Shown: positions 51,396-60,181, numbered from the stretch's first letter. The stretch is 64,000 bases of DNA from Streptomyces griseomycini (GCF_014203535.1 NZ_JACHJI010000026.1:1-64000), one strand, 5' to 3'. Program-made: numbers and translations. The notes: generated from the sequence alone by a model not told the origin.

Positions 51396-51869
51396 CGAGT
51401 CCTCCTTGCTTCGCACTTCGGCCGTCTTGGCGTGTGCGATTCTCGGAGAGATAGGGGCGCGGGGTTCCGAGATCGTGAAACTCCCAGGTCAGCACACCAA
51501 GGGTGGGTAGGCCGCCCCGCAGGCCGGCCGCCCCGTCGCGGCTGCCCTCGCCTGGAGTTCCTGTCCCCGATCGCCTGCGCGGCCTGACCCTGCGTCGCCG
51601 CGTTATCTGTCGCCCGGGCAAGGTCAGCGTCCGGCCCAAGATCCATGTCCCGGTGCCGTACCCGATTCCGGCCGCGCCTGCCGACCAGCACCTGCACAGC
51701 AGCTGCCCCTTCCGGGACTGACCTCCGGTTGATCCGCCTGTTCCTCGCTCACCCGCTCGCGGGCGGGCGAGGACCGGACAAGCCGACCGGCCGCCTCACC
51801 TCACCTCACGCCCCGCCAGCGGCCCACCCGCTGGCGGGGCGCAGCGCTGCCCGCCGCCTGGAGCCGGTG
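51396..51869. other. 474-base gap with cassette edge and remnant coding
   Basis: The low-GC character of the sigma cassette ends near 51490. On the plus strand a frame ending at 51721 (LRGLTLRRRVICRPGKVSVRPKIHVPVPYPIP) reads protein-like without a start and could be the 3' end of a gene cut by the cassette. A matching 5' piece may lie at about 49900-49990 (FLADQAAHLVVAPAALYALWQL). No intact gene is seen. Confidence 0.42.
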
Positions 51870-52244
51870 ATGCCCCGCACCCGCCACAGGCGCCGCCGTG
51901 AGATCACGCGCGTGCCGCGCACCGGCGCGGCCCTGCCGGAGCACGACCGCGGCGCCGCGCCCGAGGGCCTGGCCACCCGCCGTCAGCTGCGGGCGCTGGG
52001 CCTGAGCCCCGGCGGGCACGACCCGGTCGCCGTCCTGCGCTGCAGGGCCTGCGCCTACCAGCCCGGCCAGTCGTGCATCCACCCCACCCGGGCCTGGCTC
52101 TACAGCGTGGCGCTTGCCCGGCCCAAGGGGGTGCCGACGCTCGCGCAGGAAGAGGCCTTGGACCGGGCGATGGCCGCGAGGTCCACGTGCCCCCAGTGCA
52201 GGTGCCGTTACTACTTCTGCCTCCAGGCTGCCGTATTGCATTAA
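51870..52244 (+). pseudogene. RRQRL-motif zinc-binding protein, 3'-truncated
   Basis: The 124-residue frame contains GLATRRQLRALGLSPGG, the family signature, and then RAWLYSVALARPKGVPTLAQEEALDRAMAARSTCPQCRCRYYFCLQ. In intact members the CPxC pair is followed by a second Cys pair and a basic end. Here the sequence switches to AAVLH and a stop at 52244, inside an imperfect palindrome (52236-52250) just upstream of a recombinase gene. So the gene was probably cut when the recombinase module inserted. A start at ATG 51870 is suggested by family length. Confidence 0.62.
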
Positions 52245-52376
52245 ATGCAACACATCTCGCGCTGCGCCAACTCGCTGAGCTGCAGTTGGCGCCCAGGTTA
52301 GCGCCGGGTCGGTGGCTGGTTGGTATGCGCTGACCTGGCACCCGTTACCGACTCAACGATGATGCGTTAGATGCAT
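52236..52376. promoter_or_regulatory. Palindromes between truncated gene and recombinase
   Basis: TTGCATTAAATGCAA at 52236-52250 and ATGCGTTAGATGCAT at 52362-52376 are imperfect copies of one another (11 of 15 identical), and both are palindromic. Between them GCGCCAACT (52264-52272) and AGTTGGCGC (52284-52292) form another inverted repeat. The right copy abuts the recombinase GTG. Possible recombinase binding or attachment site, or an operator for the trio. Confidence 0.52.
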
Positions 52377-52377
52377 C

Positions 52378-53505
52378 GTGAGTGTTGTCGTTGACATGCC
52401 TGGAGCCGCGCGCCTGGTCCTCGCCGACGGTGTCGTGCACCTGGACCCTGAACCCGCCGTCCTGGAAGCGATGTTGGAAGGCTGGGCACTGCAGCAGCGT
52501 ACGCGCTTCTTGAGGGAGTCGACGATCAACCCCCGGATCGCGCTGGTCCGTCGGCTGGCTCGATTTACCAATGAGTACCCGTGGCAATGGGACCCCGCCG
52601 AGGTGGAGGCATTCTTCGACGATCTTCGTACCCGGCGGCCTGGCAGGCCGCTGGCCGTATCGACCGCACGGAACTACCAGAACGACCTTCGGCTGTTCTT
52701 CGACTACATCACCGACTCCCGCTACGGCTGGCCGTCCACGTGCAACGAACGATTCGGCCGGGCTCCGGTCCAGCTTCTGCACGAGTGGAACACGATCACC
52801 CACACCAGTGAGTACGAAGGAGCCGCCGAACGCCGTCCGCTCACCTACGACGAAGTCCAGACCCTTTTCGACGCCGCCGACGGCCGCGTCGAGGAGATTC
52901 GCGCACGACGGCGCAAGGGCTCACTCGCGGCCCTTCGCGACGCCATGGCCTTGAAGACGGTCTACGCCTTCGGCCTGCGACGCCAGGAAGCCTGCAGCCT
53001 GGACCTGTGCGACCTGCGTAGGAATCCCAAGGTCGCCGACTACGGCCGTTTCGGAGCGATCCTCGTCCGTCACGGCAAGGCTTCCAAAGGCGGGCCCCCC
53101 AAGCGCCGCAGCGTTCTGACCGTCCCGGAGATGGACTGGATCGTGGACGTCCTCGACCAGTACGTCAGCGAGGTCCGCCCCGCCTTTGTGCCTGGCAAGC
53201 ACCCGGCGTTCTGGATCACCGAGCGCCGCGACCGGATGTCCCTGAGACGGCTGAACGGCGCCTTCGAGACAGCGCGCCGGGCCGCCGACCTGCCCGCGGA
53301 GCTGGACCTGCACTCGCTGCGGCACAGCTACGTGACCCATCTGATCGAGTTCGGTTATCCAGAGAAGTTCGTTCAGGACCAGGTCGGCCACGCCTACGCC
53401 AGCACCACGGCCATCTACAGCCACGTCTCGGACGAGTTCCGAAACCGGCTGCTGCGACGCTCACTGCAAGCCCGGCATGGCGATCTATGGGGGCAGGAAA
53501 CGTGA
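52378..53505 (+). CDS. Tyrosine recombinase, catalytically complete
   Basis: The 375-residue product has a SAM-like N-terminal core-binding domain (about residues 25-130) and a catalytic domain (about 155-360). The catalytic set is visible: R201 (AFGLRRQEA), a Lys in VRHGKASKG, H312 and R315 (LHSLRHSY), H338 (VGHAY) and Tyr347 (TTAIYSHV). GTG 52378 overlaps the palindrome. It is the first gene of a trio with overlapping stops and starts (GTGA at 53502). It probably catalyses integration or movement of the module. Confidence 0.88.
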   Translation: MSVVVDMPGAARLVLADGVVHLDPEPAVLEAMLEGWALQQRTRFLRESTINPRIALVRRLARFTNEYPWQWDPAEVEAFFDDLRTRRPGRPLAVSTARNYQNDLRLFFDYITDSRYGWPSTCNERFGRAPVQLLHEWNTITHTSEYEGAAERRPLTYDEVQTLFDAADGRVEEIRARRRKGSLAALRDAMALKTVYAFGLRRQEACSLDLCDLRRNPKVADYGRFGAILVRHGKASKGGPPKRRSVLTVPEMDWIVDVLDQYVSEVRPAFVPGKHPAFWITERRDRMSLRRLNGAFETARRAADLPAELDLHSLRHSYVTHLIEFGYPEKFVQDQVGHAYASTTAIYSHVSDEFRNRLLRRSLQARHGDLWGQET

Positions 53506-53825
53506 TCAGGAAGATGGGCATCGACTGGCAGCTACGGATCCGGATGGCGGAGAAGGGCATGTTCCAGACCACGGAACTCGTTCCACTGCTGGCCGAACGC
53601 GGCGTGCATCTGTCACGTGAGCAGGTGTTTCGTCTCGTGACCCAGACACCGCAACGGCTGTCCATGGACACGCTCGCCGCGCTGTGCGACATCCTCGCGT
53701 GTGAGCCCAACGACCTGATCCGGGTGGAGGTCGCCAACGCTGAGGTGCGAAAGACCGTCGGTGAGCAGCCGGTGTCCCGGCCGCAGGCGCGTCGCACGAC
53801 GATCCGGCGCCCAGGCGCGGAATGA
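53502..53825 (+). CDS. XRE-like HTH protein of recombinase trio
   Basis: The predicted product has 107 residues from GTG 53502, which overlaps the recombinase stop; ATG 53487 is in the same frame. Residues 10-80 form an HTH (MAEKGMFQTTELVPLLAERGVHLSREQVFRLVTQTPQRLSMDTLAALCDILACEPNDLI), similar to compact XRE proteins found beside recombinases. The stop overlaps the ATG of the third gene. It may control expression or direct recombinase binding. Confidence 0.78.
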   Translation: MIRKMGIDWQLRIRMAEKGMFQTTELVPLLAERGVHLSREQVFRLVTQTPQRLSMDTLAALCDILACEPNDLIRVEVANAEVRKTVGEQPVSRPQARRTTIRRPGAE

Positions 53826-56077
53826 CCGGTCCTCTCCGCCTCGACGAGGCCCACCGACAGGTCGTTGCCCACCTGACCGCCCGGCTCATGGGGGTGGCCG
53901 TCGAGCAGGCTGCGGAGGCACTAGAGCGCGGGAAGATCACAGCACGTTCCTGCGTCGCCCTTGCCCGCCATTTCCATGATCACCCAGACGCCTTGACGAA
54001 TCCGGGCCCGACACCTCCGCAGAATCTGGTGCGGCTCGCGCATGCCCTGGCGGCCGCCGGGCACGGCCCGGTCACCCTGCCGACCTGCGTCGGCTGCGGT
54101 AAGACCTCGCGCCAACTCACGCATCGCCTCCCGGCCGAACACTGTTGTTCGGCTTGTGCTCGTCGGGTGCGGCCGCCGAAAACCTGCTCAGGCTGCGACC
54201 GACGGATGAAGATCAACGCGCGGGGCCCCAACGGGCCACTCTGCGGCACCTGCTACGGCAAACACGTTGCCACCGCATGCGGGCAGTGCGGTCGCGTACG
54301 CCGCGCGACCTATCGCATGCCCGACGGCAGTGTCCGCTGTCAGGGATGCCACCCACGCCCTGAGCGCACCTGCGTCGGGTGCGGAGTTCAAGCCCCAGTC
54401 CAAGCGATCTCGGCGGACGGACCGGTCTGCCGACGCTGCTACCGACAACCTGAGCGCCGCTGCGGCAGCTGTGGAGAAGTACGCACGGTCGACCGGCGCG
54501 GTGGCGACGGCAGACCCGATCTGTGCTCCCGCTGCTATCACGCTCCGCCGGTCGCCTGCTCCTCCTGCGGCCGGCTCCGGACCTGCGCGCGCAGGGTGGC
54601 GGGCAAGCCGTTCTGCCAGAGCTGCTGTCCCCGCCCTACGGGCCCATGCGCACGCTGCCTCCACGACCGTCCTGTCCACGCCTACTGGCCGATGGGCCCG
54701 GTCTGCAAACACTGCTACGCGGCAGTGCGCGCACGCCCCGGTGCCTGCGCTCAGTGCGAAGAGCAACGTCCACTCATCGGTTCCACCGAAGCAGGGGCCG
54801 GCATCTGCGGACCCTGCGCCGGAGTTGATCTCACCTACGCGTGCCAGCGCTGCGGCACGAGCGACAGAATCTTCCGCGAGCAGTTGTGCACCCGTTGCTT
54901 CGCCACGAAACAACTGGCCGAAGCTCTCGGTGAACAAGATCAAGCGGTCCCCGCACAGCGGCAGAACTTCCACTCGGCTCTCGCCGCCGCAGGACACCCC
55001 CGCAGAGTGGCGCATTGGCTGACCCTCGCCGGAGTGCCCGCCCTCCTGTCCCAGCTAGCCGTTTCCGATGAGGAGATCACCCACCAACAAATCGACGATC
55101 TACCCAACACGCCGACCACTCGCTACATCCGCGACGTCCTCGTCGTCGCCGCGGTGCTGCCGCCGCGCGACGAACGATTGGAGGCCCTGCCCCGCTGGGC
55201 GGACGCCCTCTTGGCCCAGGCACCGCTCCCTCAGCGGCAGCTCGTCACCCCCTTCACCCATTGGTATCTGCTCCACCGCATCCGCCGGGGCCACCGGCAC
55301 CGCCCGCTACGCGCCAGCACACAACACCAGATGCGATCGCGACTGCGCCGGGCCCTGGAACTGCTCGACTGGCTCGATGAACACGGCACCGCTCTCGGGG
55401 AACTCACACAGCCAGCACTCGAGATGTGGCTGGAGGAAGGAACTGTAGAACGTCGTGAAGTGCGTGCCTTCGTCACCTGGGCGCGAGGTCGGGGCCTTGT
55501 CGGCGAGCTCGTAGTTCCCCGGGCACGCATTGCCGCCCCCAGCGTCTTCATGACGGACGAGGAGCAGGCCAAGCAACTGCACCGGTGTCTCGGCGACGAT
55601 TCTCTGACTCTCGATGTTCGTACGGCCGGTGCCCTGACGCTCCTCTTCGGGCTGCAGCACACCAAACTGCTCGAACTCACCGTGCGCGACGTCATAGACG
55701 ACAACGCGATGGTGGCGCTTAACCTCGCAGGCCATCGTCTTCCGCTGCCGCCCGAAGTTGCCCGACTGGTCCGTGCGCAACGCGACCAGTGCCAGGCACG
55801 CTGGCAGCTCGATCAGACAGCCAGCACAACACCGTGGCTGTTCCCCGGCCAGGAGCCCGCCCGCCCTCTCGGAGCCACCTACCTCAATTTGAAGCTCCGC
55901 CGACACGGCATCGCGCCCCGCGCCGGCCGCAACAACGCTCGTCTCGCGCTCGCCACGGACCTACCCGCGTCCGTCCTCGCCGACTTCACCGGCACCAGCA
56001 TCAGCAACGCCACCCGCTGGACCGGATACGCCAGACGCGACTGGCTCGACTACATCGCGTCCCGCACACAGATCTGA
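53822..56077 (+). CDS. Zinc-ribbon array fused to a degenerate tyrosine recombinase
   Basis: The 751-residue product has an N-terminal helical part, then 18 CxxC pairs between about residues 85 and 365, enough for nine zinc ribbons in tandem. The C-terminal half has the recombinase fold, but the catalytic residues are degraded: LLFGLQHTKLLELTVRDV has Gln in place of the first Arg; the His-x-x-Arg box reads RAGRNNARLALATDLPASVLADF; and the tyrosine region reads ATRWTGYARRDWLDYIA. So it is likely a non-catalytic DNA-binding partner. It starts inside the HTH stop. Such a trio (active recombinase, HTH, degenerate partner) may recognise a target site through the zinc array. Confidence 0.8.
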   Translation: MTGPLRLDEAHRQVVAHLTARLMGVAVEQAAEALERGKITARSCVALARHFHDHPDALTNPGPTPPQNLVRLAHALAAAGHGPVTLPTCVGCGKTSRQLTHRLPAEHCCSACARRVRPPKTCSGCDRRMKINARGPNGPLCGTCYGKHVATACGQCGRVRRATYRMPDGSVRCQGCHPRPERTCVGCGVQAPVQAISADGPVCRRCYRQPERRCGSCGEVRTVDRRGGDGRPDLCSRCYHAPPVACSSCGRLRTCARRVAGKPFCQSCCPRPTGPCARCLHDRPVHAYWPMGPVCKHCYAAVRARPGACAQCEEQRPLIGSTEAGAGICGPCAGVDLTYACQRCGTSDRIFREQLCTRCFATKQLAEALGEQDQAVPAQRQNFHSALAAAGHPRRVAHWLTLAGVPALLSQLAVSDEEITHQQIDDLPNTPTTRYIRDVLVVAAVLPPRDERLEALPRWADALLAQAPLPQRQLVTPFTHWYLLHRIRRGHRHRPLRASTQHQMRSRLRRALELLDWLDEHGTALGELTQPALEMWLEEGTVERREVRAFVTWARGRGLVGELVVPRARIAAPSVFMTDEEQAKQLHRCLGDDSLTLDVRTAGALTLLFGLQHTKLLELTVRDVIDDNAMVALNLAGHRLPLPPEVARLVRAQRDQCQARWQLDQTASTTPWLFPGQEPARPLGATYLNLKLRRHGIAPRAGRNNARLALATDLPASVLADFTGTSISNATRWTGYARRDWLDYIASRTQI

Positions 56078-56132
56078 CCGCTCCCCCGGACGGCGATCAC
56101 GGCCCAGAGAGACCATCGGGAGAAGGGGCCGG

Positions 56133-56750
56133 TCATCGCACCTCTGCGCATTCATCGATGAACGCGCAGAGCCGGCGAATGAGGCTCAAGGAGGAGGGTG
56201 TGGGGTCCGAGTCGCCCTGCATGTGAGGTGCATCCTGGAGCCACTGCTGCCACAGGCCCCCCGGTTGCCGGAAGCGGTCGGCTTGACCCCCTCCTAGGTT
56301 CAGGTCGATGAACTGGAGAGCGCCCATGACGACAGTCTGGTCGTATCCGAGGTCAGGACGACGGAGGTAGCGATCCAGGTAGGCGGCGAGCAGATCGGCG
56401 TCGCGCGCCGTTCCGAAACTGGCCAGGGCCACGCTGTAGGCGAGCCCAGCGCAGCAGACCTCGCTGGCCAGCAGGAGTTCCCCGAGGCGCTCACGGAACT
56501 CGGTCCGGCGGGAGACAGCTATGAGCCAAGCCGCAGTTCTCCGCTCTCGCCAGCCGCCTTCAAGCAGCTTGGCGATCTCATCGGCGGTGATGAGTCCTGC
56601 GTCCTCACGGAGATCTCGCATGAATCGGTCGCACTCAGGACTTTGCATGCGCAGCAAGCCGCCGCCGAGCTTCAGGTAGCGCCGCTCGGGCGTGACATAG
56701 CGGCGAACCAAGGTCAGCAACTCGGCATCGTCGTGCGGATTGCGTATCAC
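56133..56750 (-). CDS. DUF6000-like protein
   Basis: The predicted product has 205 residues; GTG 56750 is the suggested start, and the frame is open to 56906. It has AWLIAVSRRTEFRERLGELLLASEVCCAGLAYSVALASFGTARDADLLAAYLDRYLRRPDLGYDQTVVMGAL, the DUF6000 pattern as remembered. HEAT-like helices, no catalytic residue. The C-terminal codons lie in a 30-base palindrome at 56142-56171. Often found near immunity-like or toxin-linked genes; it is the last gene of three minus-strand genes. Confidence 0.7.
   Translation of the reverse strand: MIRNPHDDAELLTLVRRYVTPERRYLKLGGGLLRMQSPECDRFMRDLREDAGLITADEIAKLLEGGWRERRTAAWLIAVSRRTEFRERLGELLLASEVCCAGLAYSVALASFGTARDADLLAAYLDRYLRRPDLGYDQTVVMGALQFIDLNLGGGQADRFRQPGGLWQQWLQDAPHMQGDSDPTPSSLSLIRRLCAFIDECAEVR
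56142..56171. repeat. 30-base palindrome
   Basis: CTCTGCGC (56142-56149), a self-complementary 12-base centre (56151-56162) and GCGCAGAG (56164-56171) form a palindrome with one mismatched pair. It lies in the last codons of the DUF6000-like gene, 65 bases after the recombinase trio. It could mark the right edge of that module, or be chance codon use. Confidence 0.45.
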
Positions 56751-56848
56751 ACAGTCGATCTTGCCTTGCCACCGCGGAACAGAGCCAGCCCCCTCCCTTC
56801 CCCTGCTGTTACCTGAGCAGAGGCAGACCCAGTTCCAAGGCCCGCGGG

Positions 56849-57511
56849 TCAGCCGCCATGGAGGCCCCACTCGTCGAGACCCCCGTAGATGTGTGCTTCG
56901 AGGCATTGCGGGGCGCCAAGGCCCACGGCCTCACCCCGGTACACGGCGATGAGGGAGTCCTTGCCCCGCCACCAAGAGTCCGTCACACCCTGTACTTCGG
57001 GGACCGGCTCGAATTCGCCGAGATCCAGTGCGTCGACGGCATTGCGCGTGACCCTTGTGACGGTCGTGGCCCAGCGGCGGGCATGAGCGGCGAGCGCCAG
57101 GGATTCCACCCATCCGTCAGTGCTGGCATGCAGGGGCGTCCAGCGGTTGGCGTCGATGCCGAACGCACCGTCGGGGCCGATCATGAAGCTGTAGGCCATG
57201 GACACCCGGCAGTCTCCTGCCGGGAATGACCAGCCTTCTGCGGGCGTCTTTTCGGGGCAGTCAGCGTCCAGGATGCGCGGACCACCCTCGTAGAAAGGGG
57301 CCGGCGGCAGGGCGAGGCCGCCCCAGCGGTCCTGGAAAGCAGTGGCCCGTTCGATCTCTGCCGCGGGGATCCCGCGCTCGATCCACGCGTCGTGGTGTCG
57401 CCGGATGTCCTGTTGGCGAACGCAGATGCCCTCCGTCTCGATGAACCGCTGGGCCCTGCGGCTCAGGCCGGCAGGCGCGACCGGGACGGGCGATACGGGC
57501 TGGTCGGCCAT
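56849..57511 (-). CDS. Hypothetical, possibly immunity-type
   Basis: The 220-residue product begins with a 20-residue Pro-rich leader, then FIETEGICVRQQDIRRHHDAW and AFQDRWGGLALPPAPFYEGGPRI, which loosely resembles SUKH-like immunity proteins. Later sections have alternating strands (CRVSMAYSFMIGPDGAFGIDANRWT). No clear family. It overlaps the DUF2199 gene (TAATG) and lies 98 bases before the DUF6000-like gene. The trio may be immunity or housekeeping for a lost toxin gene. Confidence 0.6.
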   Translation of the reverse strand: MADQPVSPVPVAPAGLSRRAQRFIETEGICVRQQDIRRHHDAWIERGIPAAEIERATAFQDRWGGLALPPAPFYEGGPRILDADCPEKTPAEGWSFPAGDCRVSMAYSFMIGPDGAFGIDANRWTPLHASTDGWVESLALAAHARRWATTVTRVTRNAVDALDLGEFEPVPEVQGVTDSWWRGKDSLIAVYRGEAVGLGAPQCLEAHIYGGLDEWGLHGG

Positions 57512-58035
57512 TACCGCTGCTCGCCCTCACCGGCGTGGAGCACGGCCGACGCAATCTCCCGCACGCGCTCCAGGCTGATCCCTGTGCGCTGCTCGACGGC
57601 GAGGGGGTGGTCAGTGGGCTCCAGCTCGACGAAGGGGCGCTCGCCGACCGGGCGGGTATGGACGCGCGTTTTCAAATTGAGCGTCGTCGCCGGGTACACC
57701 GGAAGATCGGTGGTGAGCCAGCCGAAGTAGGGCTTCTCCGTTTCGCGGCCGGGTCTGTCCCACAGGTCTGAGGCCCGGGAGAAGCTTTCTCGGCTGAGCG
57801 AGACCCAGACGCCCCAGGAGAACGCCTCGTCGCTGCCGATGACCGGTATCTCGATCAGGCCTTTGACGAAGTAGTGCTGAGCGCGGACCACGCACTGGTC
57901 CGTGGAGAGCAAACAGTCGTCGGCGTCGGCGAAGGCCGGATCCCACACGGCGGGGGCCTCGGCCGTGTAGTTCATCGGCAGCTCAGGGTGGTGGGCCCCG
58001 CAGCACGTGCAGGTGAACCCCAAATCACTGGTCAT
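57511..58035 (-). CDS. DUF2199-like protein
   Basis: The predicted product has 174 residues from ATG 58035. DUF2199 pattern: FTCTCCGAHHPELPMNYTAEAPAVW, then DQCVVRAQHYFVKGLIEIPVIGSDEAFSWGVWVSLSRESF, and later RPFVELEPTDHPLAVEQRTGIS. The CxCC pair near the start looks like a zinc site. Function is unknown. First gene of three on the minus strand. Confidence 0.72.
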   Translation of the reverse strand: MTSDLGFTCTCCGAHHPELPMNYTAEAPAVWDPAFADADDCLLSTDQCVVRAQHYFVKGLIEIPVIGSDEAFSWGVWVSLSRESFSRASDLWDRPGRETEKPYFGWLTTDLPVYPATTLNLKTRVHTRPVGERPFVELEPTDHPLAVEQRTGISLERVREIASAVLHAGEGEQR

Positions 58036-58486
58036 GGGCCCGGAGCCTAGCGACGGACTCCAGCCGTACCCGAAGGGGGCTTGCCCGGCACAACTCCGCG
58101 CGGCCAACTACCCCGCTCAGTCACAGCTGGCTACCCCGAGGACAAGCGATGGCAAGCGGCTTCCGTGGCGCCTTGGCACTGGAATACCGCAGCTACGGAA
58201 CAAGTGCACTCCGCCAACACCGCTGCGGACGCAAGGCTGCTGTGACGAGTGCGCCACGGGAACGCCGGCGGACCCCAGCAGCTACATCGCACCCCCGGCC
58301 ACACACCGGCTGGCCGCCTGACTCAACGAGCGACGAGCCCACGTCCTGCGTCAGTCCGAGAACCGACCTCGCACCCGGCTCGCCACGAGCGCCCGGGGCG
58401 GCCGCCGGCATAAAGGCCCGGCCGCCCCGGAGCACCACCTCTTCCCCCACGCCAGAGCACAACTGACAAGAAGGAGCACCCCAAGC
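58036..58486. other. 451-base gap before methyltransferase operon
   Basis: A plus-strand frame at 58149-58466 is Arg/Pro-rich and not convincing. The stretch holds a hairpin at 58393-58430 and the ribosome site (AAGAAGGAG) at about 58469-58476, which serves the leader ORF. No other structure was recognised. Confidence 0.5.
58393..58430 (+). terminator. Hairpin upstream of methyltransferase operon
   Basis: CCGGGGCGGCCG (58393-58404) pairs with CGGCCGCCCCGG (58419-58430), 14-base loop. It lies 56 bases before the leader peptide. Confidence 0.66.
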
Positions 58487-58522
58487 ATGTCCAGACTGCG
58501 TCAAATGGTGACCGTCAGATGA
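58487..58522 (+). CDS. 11-codon leader peptide of methyltransferase gene
   Basis: ATG 58487 starts MSRLRQMVTVR and stops at TGA 58520-58522, which overlaps the methyltransferase ATG (58519) as ATGA. The only good ribosome site (AAGAAGGAG) lies before this short ORF, not before the methyltransferase. So translation of the enzyme probably depends on translation of the leader. Confidence 0.5.
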   Translation: MSRLRQMVTVR

Positions 58523-59892
58523 TCACCATGACGGACCTGTTCTGCGGCGCTGGCGGCTCCACCACCGGAGCCCTCAAGATCCCCGGTGTGCGCGTGGTGA
58601 TGGCCGCCAATCACTCCCGGCACGCCATCGACACGCACCAGTACAACCACCCCGACACCGACCACGATTGCGCTGACATCTCTCAGGTCGTGCCGACGAA
58701 ATACCCGCGCACGGACATCCTGTGGGCCTCCCCCGAGTGCACCAACCACACCCGCGCCAAGGGCAAGAAGCGCGGCCACGGCGAGTTCACCGGTGGCCTG
58801 TTCGCCACCGACGGCACCGACGAGGCCACAATCCGCTCGCGGGCGACCATGCACGACGTCGCCCGGTTCGCCGAACACCACCGCTACCAGGCGATCATCG
58901 TGGAGAACGTGCCCGACGCCCGCTGGTGGGGACCGGAGGAAGCCCCCGGCTTCGCCTTCGACACCTGGCTGCGCAGCGTCGCCCTGTGGGGCCCGTACGA
59001 GTACCGGGTCATCTACCTGGACTCCGCGCACGCCCAGGCCGCCGGGCCCGGGGCGCGCTCCAGGAGGCCGCGGATGTATGTCGTGTTCTGGCGCAAGGGC
59101 GAGCGCGCGCCGGACTTCGGCAAGTGGCTGCGCCCGTACGGCACCTGCCCCCGGCACGGACATGTCCAGCTCCTGCAGTCCTGGAAACGGACCCGGATGT
59201 GCAGCCCGGAGCGGCCCTGGGGCGTGTACGGGATCAAGACCGGCCAGTACGTCTACCGCTGCCCGCGCGTGGAGTGCCGCCACCAGATCGTCGAGCCGCA
59301 GGTGCGGGCCGCAGCCGAAGCGATCGACTTCACGCTGCCCGCCGAGACGATCGGCGAACGGCGCACTCCCCTAGTCGCCAACACCATGCGCAAGATCCGC
59401 GACGGCTGGGAGAGGTACCGCCGCGCACCTGAAACGGGCCACTTGATCGAGCCGTACATGATCGAGCTGCACGGCGGAGGATCCACCCACCGCCCGGCCA
59501 GCCAGCCCATGTCGACCCTGACCGCGGGCGGCATCAACCACGGCATCGTCTACGCCGACCACGCCCCGTACGAGCTGCTGCCCTACTACGGCACCAGCAA
59601 GACCCAGCCCGCCACCGTGCCGATGCCCACCTTGACCACCCGCGACCGGCACGGCCTGGTCGGCTACGCGGAAAGCCTCGAGCAGTGCCGCTACCGCATG
59701 ATCCGCTCCAGCGAAGCCGCACGCGCCATGGAGTTCCCCGACTCCTACGTCTTCCTCGGGGACCGCGACCAGACCATCGAGATGATCGGCAACGCCGTCA
59801 CCCCGAACGTGGGCCGGGACCTGGTCGGCATGGTGGTCGAAGCCCTCACCGGCGAAGAAGTCACCTGCCCTGACGTCGCGATGGCCGCATAG
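58519..59892 (+). CDS. C5-cytosine DNA methyltransferase
   Basis: The 457-residue product has motif I TDLFCGAGGSTTG (residues 5-17), motif IV ASPECTNHT with the nucleophile C74 where PCQ or PC is usual, motif VI ENV (129-131), a motif VIII-like RRPRMYVVFW, and motif X GNAVTPNVGRDLV near the end. A Cys/His-rich insert (CPRHGH with YRCPRVECRHQ) probably binds zinc. No restriction endonuclease gene is adjacent, so it may be a protective orphan methyltransferase of the element. It is coupled to a leader peptide. Confidence 0.88.
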   Translation: MITMTDLFCGAGGSTTGALKIPGVRVVMAANHSRHAIDTHQYNHPDTDHDCADISQVVPTKYPRTDILWASPECTNHTRAKGKKRGHGEFTGGLFATDGTDEATIRSRATMHDVARFAEHHRYQAIIVENVPDARWWGPEEAPGFAFDTWLRSVALWGPYEYRVIYLDSAHAQAAGPGARSRRPRMYVVFWRKGERAPDFGKWLRPYGTCPRHGHVQLLQSWKRTRMCSPERPWGVYGIKTGQYVYRCPRVECRHQIVEPQVRAAAEAIDFTLPAETIGERRTPLVANTMRKIRDGWERYRRAPETGHLIEPYMIELHGGGSTHRPASQPMSTLTAGGINHGIVYADHAPYELLPYYGTSKTQPATVPMPTLTTRDRHGLVGYAESLEQCRYRMIRSSEAARAMEFPDSYVFLGDRDQTIEMIGNAVTPNVGRDLVGMVVEALTGEEVTCPDVAMAA

Positions 59893-60181
59893 GCGGCGCC
59901 CGCCCCAGGCAGGCCGACTCTCATGGTCGCCATCCGACCACGGGCCCGACCACGACGGCGGCCACCACCCCGACCAACGGCATCCAGCGGATGTAACCGG
60001 TTCGTGACCCATGGTCGGGGTCTGTGGTCGGGGTTCTGGTCGGCCCCGTGCGCTGTGCTGCCTTGTGCGGCCGGCGCCGAACACGACCTGCAGTGACCCC
60101 CGGGACAGGCGTTCAAGGCGTCCAGACCTCGCCTGTCCCGGGTCCACCCATCCCGTACGAGACGAGAGGGAGGTCCTCAGT

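Noticed and set aside
58149..58466. A 105-residue plus-strand ORF before the methyltransferase leader
   Set aside because: Arg/Pro/Thr-rich, overlaps a strong hairpin, no ribosome site.
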